Shown piece by piece: positions 1 to 11,879 of a stretch of DNA of 64,000 nt. The position numbers and the translations under genes are program-made. The notes under the pieces were generated by a model. That model was not told the DNA's origin and searched no databases. It worked only from the letters and a program-made list of their open reading frames with translations. Each line of letters begins with the position of its first letter. The first letter of the stretch is position 1. This DNA is from Clavaria fumosa (lineage: Eukaryota > Basidiomycota > Agaricomycetes > Agaricales > Clavariaceae): contig OX637802.1 in NCBI GenBank assembly GCA_951802425.1, forward strand, positions 558,001 through 622,000, written 5' to 3'.

Positions 1-3000
1 GAACGCGACGAGCCGAGTATACAGCCACCCTATGTTTAAGCAAAAGCTATCCCTTGTGTCAGCATGGAAACAGACGTCAAGCGCAGAAAATTCGATACGC
101 AACTCGCCGAGAGCCTTACTGAGCTCCCTTCTTGCCTCTGCAGGCCACCACATTCTGGAGACAACGGCAGCCCAAACCACACCCGCAGTGACGGAGACAA
201 ATCTGTGATATGCGATATCGCTGACCGCAATATTCTTGTCGCGCACATTATAGCTATTAAAAAATATCACCGTTAGTGAAACCGTGTTGACCAAGGAAAT
301 TTCTTCCACGTACCAATATAAGCATGTGAGATTGTATGTGAGAAGGACAAATCTCCCGGTAGTAGCATACTCTGGTTTGGCGACAATGTAATAAAAGCAG
401 GGGAGTGAGTAGAAAAACCCAAATATCGAAAGGACATATGGATTCTCCGGGAAGGCTGTGTAGATCCCAGTAGCAACTGACGCTCCAAACCTGAGTTAAA
501 TCAGTCAGCGCAGCATCCTTGCGGCTTCAAGAAAGATTTACACACAGGGTGCCCAAGATACGATGCACGCTGAGATAATTTGTCTAATACACCCACCAAA
601 CGAAAAGTGTGACTTTCCTAGATGTGCAAGAGAGACGCCTCCATCACTTACTGCGCCAATTGTCGGGGAGATAACCACAAAAAACGAGATCAGAGCCCAC
701 TCGCCACGATACTCCATGAACGTGGGCCGGGTGACGTCGATGAATGCTGGGGCTGCCAGTATGGCAGTTGCCATTCCCGCCTTGATTGCATACTTAATAT
801 CCCTCTCCTTCAATCGTGCCCCCAAAGCCCAGATAGACTGCTTGACTCTGCCGATGAAGGTCAGATTAGATCGTGATGGTGTCTGTATAGTGTCTGGTGC
901 ATGAGGACGGATCTTTGGAAACAGTACTCTGTGGCGATGTTGATGAGGAATAAAGACGGACGCTGATCAGAGATATAAGCACAGGAATAGCAGATGTTCA
1001 AGCTGCACGAACGAATATGGCGTGAGAAACCCTGTGGTGCGTATTTCTCGTCATTCGCAGTTTTTCCAAATATTGTGTTACCAGATATAAGAGCCGCCAT
1101 TACAGCCCAAGGGGTCCGCCACAGAGTTTGGCTCGTTTGTTCACGCTCGGCGATGTGGATCCTACTCGTAGCATCCACTAAGGATATCAATTCGCTTGCA
1201 AACTCTTGCAGTGTAAAAATGAAGCTGCCGTGATGATCCTATTTAACTCTCGGACAGGAAGGGGACTACTAACTCACAAATACGCCAAAAACACGTGCTC
1301 GCCCTCGTTGACGGTGAGGATAGAGTTCTCGGCAGAAGAATTGCCTGGTGAGTCATGCGAGCGTGAGCCACCTGTTCTGTAGAGCCGAATTACAGCGTGA
1401 TTGGAAGTGCTCTCGAACGCGAACAACGCCCGTTGGATGCCGTCCATCATATCCTGAAATTCCTGCTCCTGAATGATTTTCCTGCGACCACGTCGTGGAA
1501 CGAACGCGTCTCGCATACGCTTCAGGGTGATGTCGCAAGTGGTCTACACACTAGCTTGCACCGAGTTCGTTCGCGTCACGATAGTGTCAAGGCTATGACG
1601 TACCGACAGAGCGTGCAACGGGGGGCCCAAATCGTCGACCAGTTCACCAAACATCGTAGCAGCAATCTTCAGCAATGTGTCGTCCTCCTCTTCCTCGCTC
1701 ATAGGATCCTTGCCTTTTCCGTTGCCGTTCCGACCACTATCCAGCCCGGGGAACCCATGTCCTTGGGCCCCACTTGCCACTGCAACTCGGTTCCGCAGCA
1801 CGTGTTTTCCAGCGCTGTGCGCCTTCGCCAACTCGTACTGAAATCTCGTGCCGCTTCTGAGGCCATTCAGATGTTGGGCTAGCCTGTTCAAGCTGTCGAC
1901 GGCGTCCTCGTACGCCTTTTTTCCCGCCGCCGATCCCCCCAACCCGGAAAGATAGAACCACTCGGACTGCGCTTCCGCGAGGTTCTTCTTCAGGGTCGTG
2001 AAGCTTGTCTGATGATCCTCGACGGCTTGCTGAAGCTTACAATGGCTTGGTCGACGAAAGGGTTCTTCAAGAAGAAACGCACTTGTAAGCATATGTAGGA
2101 GTGTGGAGAAGGAGCTCAATGTTTTGCTCATGTTCTGCTGCAGGTGTGACAGGGCGCTTTGAGGCCAAAGAAGGAAGCAAGCAATGTTTGATATGGCAGC
2201 TCCAACAGCGACAATGAAAGAGACCTGAAGGAGGATCTGTAGACCGCCTTCCTTCACAAGCCTATGGAATATGGTCAGACTCGGCTACGGGCAGAAAGTG
2301 AATCGCATACACTATGAAAAGGATGATTGCCGACATACTGCAAGCTATCACACAAGTTTCAGGTCAAGATTTCTCCAAAGACCATCATTCATACCGGTGT
2401 TAAAGGACGGTTTTGCCATCCACACTTTTGTCCAGGCGACCACCGACATGCCGACACCGATCCACAAAATCACAAGCGCGTCAGCAAGCCATTCCCAGCC
2501 TGGCTTCACGTCAATCCACCAGAAGAGAGTCATGCTCGAAAGACAAATGGTTGCTGAATATACGAGAGCTCCGAGGCAAAATACATCAGATTCAATCATT
2601 TCTCCTATCATCTTGGCGGGGTTGTAGTAAACGGCGCTGCAAAAATCAACTTATCCGCATGTGATGGGAAACACAGAGATAAAGTGCTCACACAGTTGCT
2701 ACTAAATGGCCAGAGGGGGAGGGCCCTCGTTGACCAGGACCATACGATGCGATATCGGCGATGAACCCAGACAGATACGGCGTAAAAGTGAACAACGAGC
2801 CAATGAAATATGCTATGCTACACTTGAGGATGTTTCGATAGAGTCGAGGCAGCGGTAGGAGTGAAGGGGTGGACGGCGCGTGGTCCTGCGCGTGAGCCAG
2901 ATGCTCAGATAGGGACAAGCAGTCTGATTCGACTCCCCCCGTTTGTGCGGTGGTAAGGGTTGACGCAGGAAAGTATCCATATGCTCCCGAGGGCGCTTCA

Positions 3001-3134
3001 CTGACCGGAGAACGCACTTCGATATCTGGGTCCTCATCCGCCAAGAAGTTTCCTTTGTGCAAGCCATTTGCGGACGATCCCAGCGACGCCGCACGAAGGT
3101 CGTCAGCGCCCTGTGCCTGTCTCTCGTTTTCCAT
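1..3134 (-). CDS. BRE4-like / DUF2421 multi-pass membrane protein, 3' end beyond the left edge
   Basis: Fungal family related to brefeldin A-sensitivity protein 4, with the aromatic-acid-exporter-like (FUSC/ArAE-2) architecture; role probably efflux or membrane transport, substrate unknown. The start is the ATG at 3134, followed by a ~100-residue polar tail and then membrane-segment blocks. Recognisable stretches in order: YFIGSLFTFTPYLSGFIA (near 2750), the PGWEWLADALVILWIGVGMS block (near 2450), LLWPQSALSHLQ (near 2170), a linker, then YAIKAGMATAILAAPAFID and EYRGEWALISFF (820-670), and the C-terminal block with ENPYVLSIFGFFYSLPCFYY (near 430) and VVSRMWWPAEARRELSKAL (near 150). At least seven introns; the last one visible spans 47-103 (57 nt) and restores the GWLYTRLV block. 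No frame break was found. The open frame reaches the edge, so the C-terminus is missing. Sits head-to-tail 217 bp downstream of the exonuclease gene. Confidence 0.85.
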
Positions 3135-3351
3135 AAGTTGCCTGAACAGAGACCAAGGCTGCCCTTGAGGAATCGACGTAGACGAGGCGCAAGATTGTTC
3201 GGTTCGGGTGATACGGTGAGTAGAGTCCTTTAATCGGGTGAATAAGAGGGGTGTTGATGGTGTCTACAGAGACGTGTGAAGCGTGTGAAGCCTTCACCGC
3301 CACAGGAAGGCTGCATGATGGAAGCCGTATTCTATCAAACGTGTACATCAT

Positions 3352-5507
3352 TTAGCCCTTGACGCTGATAAACAACAGTCCTTTTTTCGTCTCTTCTACG
3401 ACTGCCTCAAGATCCCTACCATCCTGCGCAGTCCACCACTCGTCCGCCGGGATCTGCTCCAACGTCATCCCATTCTTGATAGCCCGTTCAAAGACAGCTT
3501 TTCGCGCGTTCAAATGAGCCATCCGTCGCGGGTCACCATGCCCTGTGAACATGATAAACGCCGTGCGCGGGGGAAGTGCGGCGTATACCGCAGCCAACTG
3601 GTCGTTTAACGTATTTAGGACAATCGTGAGCGAATCTATAGCAGCAGGGGGTGGTGGTGGTGTAAGATGAGTCGCGTTTTTTGGTGTCGTCCCTAGATTC
3701 TCAACAGTCAAGTCTCCTTTGGCGTGGAAAGGGCAGTACACTTACACCCCAATGCGTCTGCCAGACCCGTGAATCGTGCAAAGGCGAAATTATGGCTTGG
3801 GATTACGCCAAGCAGCGATTGCAACACCTCTTCATCATTCTTACACCCAATCGATGTCGTTGCTTTTGTACCATGCATAAATCCGGGATTCCCATGGTCG
3901 ATAACTGCGGAACGGACTTTCTCTACTCCGGCGGCGCCCTTAGCTTGACATTTCGCCATTCGTACAAGAATGCTCTCATGATCTGTTTTAAATTCTCCGA
4001 AACCAGGGCCTGCACAATGTCAGAGTGCCTTCCATAACCAATGAAAATCGGACGCGCCATGTTCAACCTTCAACTTCAGCAAGTCGATACAGGCTCTCGC
4101 GTCTTCTTCTGGATTGTGACCGCCCTCTAATTGTGTCTGTATCTCTCTACCGCACCATCGGTTAGTCAACCACGCTAGCCCGGGCTTCAGAGGACGCCCG
4201 CGTGTGTGATGATATATCAAAGCCGTGTCGATACATCGGGGGTGACAAAGCTTCAGAGCTTTCAGGTCTGATTCAAGCGAATGGCCAAGAAGTATGGGCG
4301 TCGGCGTAGATGAGAGGATGTGAAGTAGATACGCTTGGACGTCGCAAACGGTTGTCGTTGCCGTGGACAGCGAAGCAGGCGTGATGCCGGACCACCTTTG
4401 TCAATAGGATCAACATCATCGATGATGGTTTGTCACGTGTCCACATACTTGGTAAGATAATCGAGGATGGGCTTGGGCGGTTTAACTAATTGATCATAAA
4501 GGACGACGCCAGAGTCGTAGTCAATAACGCAAATCCTTGCGAGTTCGTTCCCGTCTTCCGTCAGGCACTAAGGGCGAACAGCATGGGTACAAGTAACGCG
4601 TAGAATAGAGATGATCGTGCCATTTCGCAATCCACGGCGTAAATTTTTGGTTGCACGGTCCCGGTAGATGCAGACTCTTCGTGGACTTCCGGCGTCTCAG
4701 CCCATCCAGAAGGTTTTTGAAAAACGTCAGCCATGTAAGAGGGGATTGGGTAATCATTCTCTATCATCTGCTCCAGCGACAAGGTGTACCTCGCAGGAAT
4801 ATTCTCCGACGGATTGTCTACAAAGTGATGTCTGGGTACAGTCTAGCCGTGATAGATCTACAAGAAGGGACGCACCGGCTCGAAGCTGCACCCGCTTTGC
4901 CTTCTCCGCAACACTCACCGGACCCTGGAAGAAGGAACCCAGCACCGAATGCATTCGAGTCCTGTCACCCGGGGCTTGTGTGGGGCATGCGTGACTAAAA
5001 GTATTGTATATAAAGGGCATATGGCGGGTCTGGTCGGATGGCACCGGAATCGGAATGGGAATGTGAACGTTGGCAGTTGGGAGAGCAGGGAGTGAGAGAA
5101 TGCCGCGAGTGAGACCTGGAACGAGGACAGTAACGACTTTTTGTATGGAATGTGCGCTCTGGACAAGTTGTATTGGAACGATATAACTGGGGAGACCATG
5201 TGCGGGTGGCTCGTACCTCTATTCTCAGCCATTTTGGTGGTGGTGCGTCAGCGATGAGATGAAGCACAAGATCGCGAATGTCCTGAAGGAGGAAGGAAGT
5301 CTGTGTCCTCCGATTGAATCTTTATTGACAACGCACCTCAACGCTGATGGCATGAGACCTCTTAGATATTTCACGGATGGAATACATAAACCTTGGAGCG
5401 CCAGTTGTCCATCCCTCGCTACACTCACCGCGAGCATCGCCGGCTGGTGAAATACTGGACAATCTGGGCTTTTTCCTAGCGGGTGGCACTGAAGATGTAA
5501 AATTCAT
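3352..5507 (-). CDS. REX1: REX1/RNH70-type DEDDh 3'-5' RNA exonuclease
   Basis: Predicted nuclear or nucleolar exonuclease trimming 3' ends of 5S rRNA, tRNA and other RNAs (family knowledge). ExoI motif is YAVDCEM (near 4630), ExoII GHSLESDLKAL (near 4270), ExoIII GGHNPEEDARACIDL (near 4110), the DEDDh signature. The N-terminal half keeps the family blocks DIRDLVLHLIA (near 5270), KVVTVLVPGL (near 5130), FFQGP (near 4940) and LEQMIENDYPIPSYM (near 4750). Start ATG at 5507 gives a basic KKPRL stretch. About eight exons. One intron (GTATGT donor near 4450) removes an apparent stop and rejoins YLTK to WSGIT. The intron after DCEM (4568-4620) seems to use a GC donor. The C-terminal ~190 residues beyond the exonuclease domain are poorly conserved. 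Bases 4696-4988 recur at 7889-8180 as part of a segmental duplication. Confidence 0.85.
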
Positions 5508-7886
5508 TTGCTCGTTTTTGTTTGGTCAATGCCGAAGCAGCAGCAGCAAGATCTTCAGGTCACGTCACTTGCCCAATCCCGTCACTTGCCCCATTAAAGT
5601 CACGTCAATACCGTCAGAGTACTAGGTGCATATACACAGGTAAGGCTGTGTCACTTGTGTGCCGGGGCGGAGGCCTCGGAACCCATGATTATTACCTCGA
5701 GTATTAGGTGCATGTTACAGTACTAACATACTGTTGTGTTGCTTTGATACGAAGCAATGACATGTTACAGTTGTTTTGTAACACCCTTTTCAAACACAAA
5801 CATAACACACTCAAAGTAACCAAGAGAATTGCATCGCGGCAAATGTTGGCAGTTCAAATAGTGACAATTCGTTCGGTAAACCCGCTAAACAAGTTAGTGA
5901 ATTGTCCAGATGTTGCTCGTATTCTTCGGTTCTGCTCTGCTCCTTCTCTTCAGCAATATGCTGGTTATCCATCACATTCCTTCCAAGCAACGTCATCCAA
6001 GATCATTTGTCCACCGTGACTCAGCAGCAGAGATAGTGGGTGCACGCCATGAATATGTCCCCCATCTGCGAAGGCGTCTCCGTGAACCACCATCCATACA
6101 GCTTCACATTGTAAATTCTTCTTTCTCAATCTTGTGTGTTTCTCTTATGATCATGAATGTAGACTGAATCTCCCACTGGGGTTCCTGGTTTTTACGTGCC
6201 TATAGAAGTTGGCACCCCTCCCATGTTGGTCCTACTCAAGTTTGATACCATAAAGTCTGGTCTCTACTTCGTGGACCCCCATTGCGTTGGTTGCGTATCC
6301 TCCAAATCTGGTCGATATAATCCGGCAAATTCGACTACTTACGCGCCATTAATCCTTCGTTCTGACCCCAAACCACGTAACATTGATGCAACGTCTGTCT
6401 TCGGGTCGGACCGTATCGCTGTGCCCGGCGTATCCCTGCGGGCCTCTTTTTGTGCGTCCAGTAATCGCCTTACCCTCCTTAAATGCTCAACAATTCTCGC
6501 CAGTTCTGCTCACCTATATACGGGGTTCGGATGCGTTTACACAGCTTAACGCAGGATGGTTCGGCTTGGGTATCCTCGAGCAGACTCTACCCACACATCC
6601 TTTCACACTTTTCGATGGTTTAGATCAGCGAGCCCGCCAAATATCATTCTGGTTAGGCCGCCCCAATGAACCAGGTGGTTTCCTGATGATCGGTGGAATT
6701 CCTAGGCACATCATAGGTAAAATTGAGAACCATAATGTGGGTCTTACAAGTCCGGAATGGACACTTAGGGTGACACGTGCGTTCCACAAGTCTGTGATAC
6801 TTTCGGTATCACTGACGGTATTTCAGAAATTAAAATTAATGGTTTGAGGTCCCCAGTCCCCCTAAATCAGTTTGCAATATTGGATGCATCGTCACCTTAC
6901 ATCAGTATGCCATACCTCTTTACTCAATGTGAGACCGTTTACTGATCCAGGATGAAACGACTAGCTGGGCCTAAGAGAGTAGTAGAAAATATTCTGAAGG
7001 GTCTCGCTTACGGGTATAAGCCCATGGGAAATGATGATCCAGGCGCCTATTATTACCGTCTGTTCCTTTTTCTCCTCAATTCTAAATTTACACTGAGGCT
7101 TGATTGTCAGCATGTATGTCGCCATTTCGTCTATCTTTCAACTTTGGGGTTAGGCATTTCCCTATTGCCTCATCGGACATGAATGCGGGACCAATAGATG
7201 ATCAGGGTAACTGTATGTCAGCACTTCGGGCCAACGAGACAAGCAACGTGATTGTCCTTGGAGTTCCCTTTATGGTAATCACCCTTCTGATTTCAAACCT
7301 CATTCAACTGATCACCATTTCAAGCAAAATGTACTTACAGTCCTCACTGCCCGGGATTTTTCCATAGGTGGTAGTTTACCATCCATCGGCCTCGGCTTGC
7401 TTGCGCCCCTGGCTACCCGCACCGATCCAAGGAACATAAATCCATCTACTACTAGTGTGTCTCCTTTTATATATATTATTTTCATCCTTCATTTGGTCAT
7501 GCAATATACTGACATGGCTACAGGTCTGGCTAGTTCTACTCTAAGCCATAGTTCTGCCCCAAGCCATAGTTCTGCTCTAAGCCACATTCCACCGGGTGCC
7601 CTAGTCTTGTTCAGCATCTCAGCCATTTTCTGGTTCATTCAGTGGCCACACTATCCCAACAATCTCAAGCTTGACTGAAGTCTCATTTTAGCTGCCAGAG
7701 GTAGTCAAGGCGGCATAACCTCAAATATATATTCTTTGCTACACCCACTTCAAAATGTATCCACGACTTAGATTATTAATATGACATTCTTCACAGCATT
7801 ATGAGAGGAGTTAAAAGACAAGGCAAACCTTGTGTCACTGCTCTGCCATTGGTGCCCATTACTGTACCAGGGTCAAAAAGTGTTGG
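4696..7886. repeat. Segmental tandem duplication, unit 1
   Basis: The stretch from within the exonuclease gene through the first protease-like gene is repeated directly at 7887-10400 with only scattered substitutions. The join lies in the words GGGTCAAAAAGTG and CTCAGCCCATCC. The unit is about 3.19 kb; the second copy lacks about 680 bp (roughly 4989-5664). Confidence 0.85.
5910..7678 (+). CDS. Pepsin-like (A1 family) aspartic protease homologue with degenerate catalytic motifs, copy 1
   Basis: Multi-exon A1-family protein. The start at 5910 gives a hydrophobic signal-like stretch MLLVFFGSALLLLFSNMLV and then a basic region like a propeptide. The core begins near 6197 with YVPIEVGTPPM. The first catalytic motif reads FDTIKS instead of DTG(S/T)S (Asp at 6244); the following WVP-type strand is GLYFVDPHCVGC. 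ISFWLGRPNEPGGFLMIGG (near 6650) matches the FYLGRPxxPGGxLxxGG block of the family. The second motif is LDASS instead of DTG(T/S) (Asp at 6883). The C-terminal lobe follows (FNFGVRHFPI, VIVLGVPF, 7130-7280). The last exon is Ser-rich and ends in a hydrophobic segment (PPGALVLFSISAIFWF), suggesting a GPI or membrane anchor. A frame change near 6460-6560 fits an intron with GTAATC donor and GCAG acceptor. Both aspartates remain but both conserved glycines are gone, so activity is doubtful. Confidence 0.6.
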
Positions 7887-7888
7887 AC

Positions 7889-8180
7889 TCAGCCCATCCA
7901 GAAGGTTTTAGAAAAACGTCAGCCATGTAAGAGGGGATTGGGTAATCATTCTCTATCATCTGCTCCAGCGACAAGGTGTACCTTGCAGGAATATTCTCCG
8001 ACGGATTGTCTACAAAGTGATGTCTGGGTACAGTCTAGCCGTGATAGATCTACAAGAAGGGACGCACCGGCTCGAAGCTGCACCCGCTTTGCTCTCCGCA
8101 ACACTCACCGGACCCTGGAAGAAGGAATCCAGCACCGAATACATCCGAGTCCTGTCACCTGGGGCTTGTGTGGGGCATGG
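7889..8180 (-). pseudogene. Hitch-hiking fragment of the REX1 exonuclease gene
   Basis: Nearly identical to 4696-4988, covering the exonuclease exons around FFQGP and LEQMIENDYPIPSYM plus one intron. It has neither start nor ExoI-III motifs, and one base pair block near 8091 is shortened relative to the parent. It joins abruptly at GGGGCATG to sequence matching 5665 onward. It is a truncated, non-functional by-product of the segmental duplication. Confidence 0.85.
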
Positions 8181-8423
8181 GCGGAGGCCTCGGAACCCAT
8201 GATTATTACCTCGAGTATTAGGTGCATGTTACAGTACTAACATACTGCTGTGTTGCTTTGATACGAAGCAATGACATGTTACAGTTGTTTTGTAACACCC
8301 TTTTCAAACACAAACATAATACACTCAAAGTAACCAAGAGAATTGCATCGCGGCAAATGTTGGCAGTTCAAATAGTGACAATTCGTTCGGTAAACCCGCT
8401 AAACAAGTCAGTGAATTGTCCAG

Positions 8424-10188
8424 ATGTTGCTTGTATTCTTCGGCTCTGCTCTGCTCCTTCTCGTCAGCAATATGCTGGTTATCCATCACATTCCTTCCAA
8501 GCAACGTCATCCAAGATCATTGGTCCACCGTGACTCAGCAGCAGAGATAGTGGGTACACGCCCTGAATATGTCCCCCATCTGCGAAGGCGTCTCCGTGAA
8601 CCACCATCCATACAGCTTCACATTGTAAATTCTTCTTTCTCAATCTTGTGTGTTTCTCTTATGATCATGAATGTAGACTGAATCTCCCACTGGGATTCCT
8701 AGTCATTACGTGCCTATAGATATTGGCACCCCTCCCATGTCGATCCTACTCAAGTTTGATACCAGAAAGTCTGGTCTCTACTTAGTGGACCCCCATTGCG
8801 TTGGTTGCGTATCCTCCAAATCTGGTCGATATAATCCGGCAAATTCGACTACTTACGCGCCATTAACCCTTGATTCTAACCCCAAACCACGTAATATTGA
8901 TGCAACGTCTGTCTTCGGGTCGGACCGTATCGCTGTGCCCGGCGTATCCCTGCGGGCCTCTTTCTGTGCGTCCAGTAATCGCCTTACCCTCCTTAAATGC
9001 TCAACAATTCTCGCCAGTTCTGCTCACCAATATACGGGGTTCGGATGCGCTTACACAGCTTAACGCAGGATGGTTCGGCTTGGGTCTCGTCGACCAGGAT
9101 CTACCCACACATCCTTTCACACTTTTCGATGGTTTAGATCAGCGAGCCCGCCAAATATCATTCTGGTTAGGCCGCCCCAATGAACCAGGTGGTATCCTGA
9201 TGATTGGTGGAATTCCTAGGCACATCATAGGTAAAATTGAGAACCATAATGTGATTCCTGGAAATACGGATTGGCAACTTAAGGTGACACGTGCGTTCCA
9301 CAAGCCTGTGATACTTTCGGTATCACTGACGGTATTTCAGAAATTAAAATTAATGGTTTGAGGTCCCCAATCCCCACAAATCAGTCTGCAATAATGGATG
9401 CATCGTCACCTTACATCAGTATGCCATACCTCTTTACTCAGTGTAAGACCGTTTACTGATCCAGGATGAAACGACTAGCTGGGCCTAAGAGAGTAGTAGA
9501 AAATATTCTGAAGGGTCTCGCTTACGGGTATAAGCCCATGGGAAATGATGATCCAGGCGCCTATTATTACCGTCTGTTCCTTTTCCTCCTCAATTCTAAA
9601 TGCTGAGGCTTGATTGTCAGCATGTATGTCGCCATTTCGTCTATCTTTCAACTTTGGGGTTAGGCATTTCCCTATTGCCTCATCGGACATGAATGCGGGA
9701 CCAATAGATGATCAGGGTAACTGTATGTCAGCACTTCGGGCCAACGAGACAAGCACCTTGATTGTCCTTGGAGTTCCCTTTCTGGTAATCACCCTTCTGA
9801 TTTCAAACCTCATTCAACTGATCACCATTTCAAGCAAAATGTACTTACAGTCCTCACTGCCCGGGATTATTTCATAAGTGGTGGTTTATCATCCATCGGC
9901 CTCGGCTTGCTTGCGCCCCTGGCTACCCGCACCGATCCAAGGAACATAAATCCATCTACTACTAGTGTGTCTCCTTTTATATATATTATTTTCATCCTTC
10001 ATTTGGTCATGCAATATACTGACATGGCTACAGGTCTGGCTAGTTCTACTCTAAGCCATAGTTCTGCCCCAAGCCATAGTTCTGCTCTAAGCCACATTCC
10101 ACCGGGTGCCCTAGTCTTGTTCAGCATCTCAGCCATTTTCTGGTTCATTCAGTGGCCACACTGTCCCAACAACCTCAAGCTTGACTGA
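8424..10188 (+). CDS. Pepsin-like aspartic protease homologue with degenerate catalytic motifs, copy 2
   Basis: Duplicate of the gene at 5910. Same signal-like start, same exon pattern and same anchor-like C-terminus. The first catalytic motif is FDTRKS (Asp at 8758), so the residue after DT differs from copy 1 (I versus R). The second motif is MDASS (Asp at 9397). Substitutions cluster in 9065-9100 (GLVDQDLPTHPF versus GILEQTLPTHPF) and around 9250-9275 (IPGNTDWQLK versus GLTSPEWTLR). A 4-base shortening at about 9600 lies in a stretch that is probably intronic. The frames stay open as in copy 1, so it may still be expressed, but like copy 1 it should not be assumed catalytic. Confidence 0.55.
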
Positions 10189-10605
10189 GGTCTCATTTTA
10201 GCTGCCAGAGGTAGTCAAGGTGGCATAACCTCAAATATATATTCTTTGCTACACCCACTTCAAAATGTATCCATGACTTAGATTATTAATATGACATTCT
10301 TCACAGCATTATGAGAGGAGTTAAAAGACAAGGCAAACCTTGTGTCACTGCTCTGCCATTGGTGCCCATTACTGCTGCCAGTGATGGCATCATACCAGGG
10401 TCAAAAAGTGGTGGCCACTGACACAGCAAGGCCTGCAGGGTCTCATGACCCAACCACTGATGAACTCAGCTCACTATGGACCCAATAGCAGGTTGTTATC
10501 ACCATCTGGTCAGATGATTTATGACTTTCACCCAAAAATCAGTGCAAAACAGGTGATGGGTGATTTCTAATCACCATCAAAATCCAGGGATATTCACTAG
10601 ATATG

Positions 10606-10995
10606 ATTGAGTTATATAATACACCCTCAATTTGGGTGATATTAAACTGGAGGATATTATTAGGTTGTGCAAAACACTCTTGAAATCAAGGGATATTCAA
10701 CATGATGAGATTGAGTTATATAATACACCCCCCAATTTGGGTGATATTAAACTGGAGGATATTGAGTGATACAATACACCCCATTAATTTGAGTGATATT
10801 AAATTAAGGATATTGAGTGATATAATACACCTCTCAATTTGAGTGATATTAAACTGGAAAATATTGAGTGATACAATACACCCATTAAATTTGAGTGGTA
10901 TTGAACTGGAGGACTTTGAGTGATACAATACACCCCTCAAGTGATATTAAACTAGAGGATATTGAGTGATACACCTTTAATTTGAGTGACATTAA
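10606..10995. repeat. A+T-rich minisatellite, ~51-bp period
   Basis: Five to seven degenerate copies carrying the words ATTGAGTGATACAATACACC and GAGTGATATTAAACTGGAGG. Successive copies of ATTGAG start near 10761, 10812, 10863, 10914 and 10961; the first copies near 10606 and 10710 are more diverged. No coding function is supported. Confidence 0.75.
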
Positions 10996-11018
10996 ACCAC
11001 AAAATCTTATTGTCTAGA

Positions 11019-11149
11019 TGGGGACTGTAGTGTAATGGATAACACAGCAGTTGTGGGTTGAGTCCAATTCCATGAGCACTTGGGTTCAACTCCCACTGAG
11101 TGCATAATTTGCAGGCTAAAAAAATACTTGGAGATATAGTTAAAATCAC
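11019..11149 (+). repeat. tRNA-derived SINE-like element (head with A and B boxes)
   Basis: An A-box-like stretch TAGTGTAATGGATAACAC (11028-11045), as in eukaryotic tRNA-Arg genes, is followed ~40 nt later by a B-box-like GGGTTCAACTCCCAC (11082-11096). The anticodon region is too long and does not fold as a normal tRNA, so this looks like a pol III SINE head followed by an A-rich tail (CTAAAAAAATAC near 11117). Confidence 0.5.
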
Positions 11150-11879
11150 TGAAAGTATGTAGAAGCCACCTAAAATATCAAGTTAAAATGTGCTTGATAG
11201 CAGTGACATACACCTGGAGAGCAGCAGGTGAATTTGGTCATATATGTGCCAAAAATAACCTATTTCATTTACCTGATTATCAACCAATACAGTTTCAAGA
11301 TATCATCAATAAATTAATTTTGTGCAATTTCTTGTGGTGAAAGATAGTGAAAAACATCTAGGATCATGGCTAAGATGACTGTCATGACCCAACACACCCT
11401 GTTACAGGCCACCTGACACGTCCTCACACTCAACGACCACTCCTGACTCAATTCCACTGCACAACGATTGCCCTGAACCTACAATTGATAATTCTGCATG
11501 TGGGTCATAATTCCAATGAATGCTGCACACTTTGCTGTTGTTCAGCTGATGTTGGGGAACCTTGGAAATGAGTGGAATCAGTTTAGGACCTGCAGGGTGG
11601 TCTCCAGACAAGCTAGTGAAGGCCCCTCGATGATATTAGACTTTGGGGTTTGGATATGGTGGCTGAAATGTGTTTCTGGGCAATTTCTTAGTATTTGTCT
11701 TGCAATTCTTTCTTTGAAGATCTTCTTTGACACTATTCCATTTTAACTACTTCCTTACTATATAATCTTTGAAGCTGTAGTAGATACTGCAGCATACAAC
11801 ATAAACTCGATTACCTGCTTATGCATAAGGATTGCTGTTGAGAGCTGCCTTAGGTACTTGACTGGGCATCACATAGTGG

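Larger units (their letters stand above)
7887..10400. repeat. Segmental tandem duplication, unit 2
   Basis: Second copy of the unit that starts at 4696, with an internal deletion equivalent to about 4989-5664 and a short extra stretch near 10374-10392 relative to copy 1. Past about 10400 similarity stops. Confidence 0.85.

Noticed and set aside
4450..4500. In-frame TGA in the exonuclease gene taken as a disabling mutation
   Set aside because: A GTATGT-AAAG intron removes it and rejoins YLTK to WSGIT, as in the family.
5910..10188. Retroviral-type (retrotransposon) protease
   Set aside because: The pepsin-like bilobal arrangement, two Asp motifs and the FWLGRPNEPGG block belong to the A1 family; there is no polyprotein context.
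11021..11104. Functional tRNA-Arg gene
   Set aside because: The A and B boxes are good, but the anticodon arm region is too long and the acceptor ends do not pair, so a SINE-like pseudo-tRNA is preferred.
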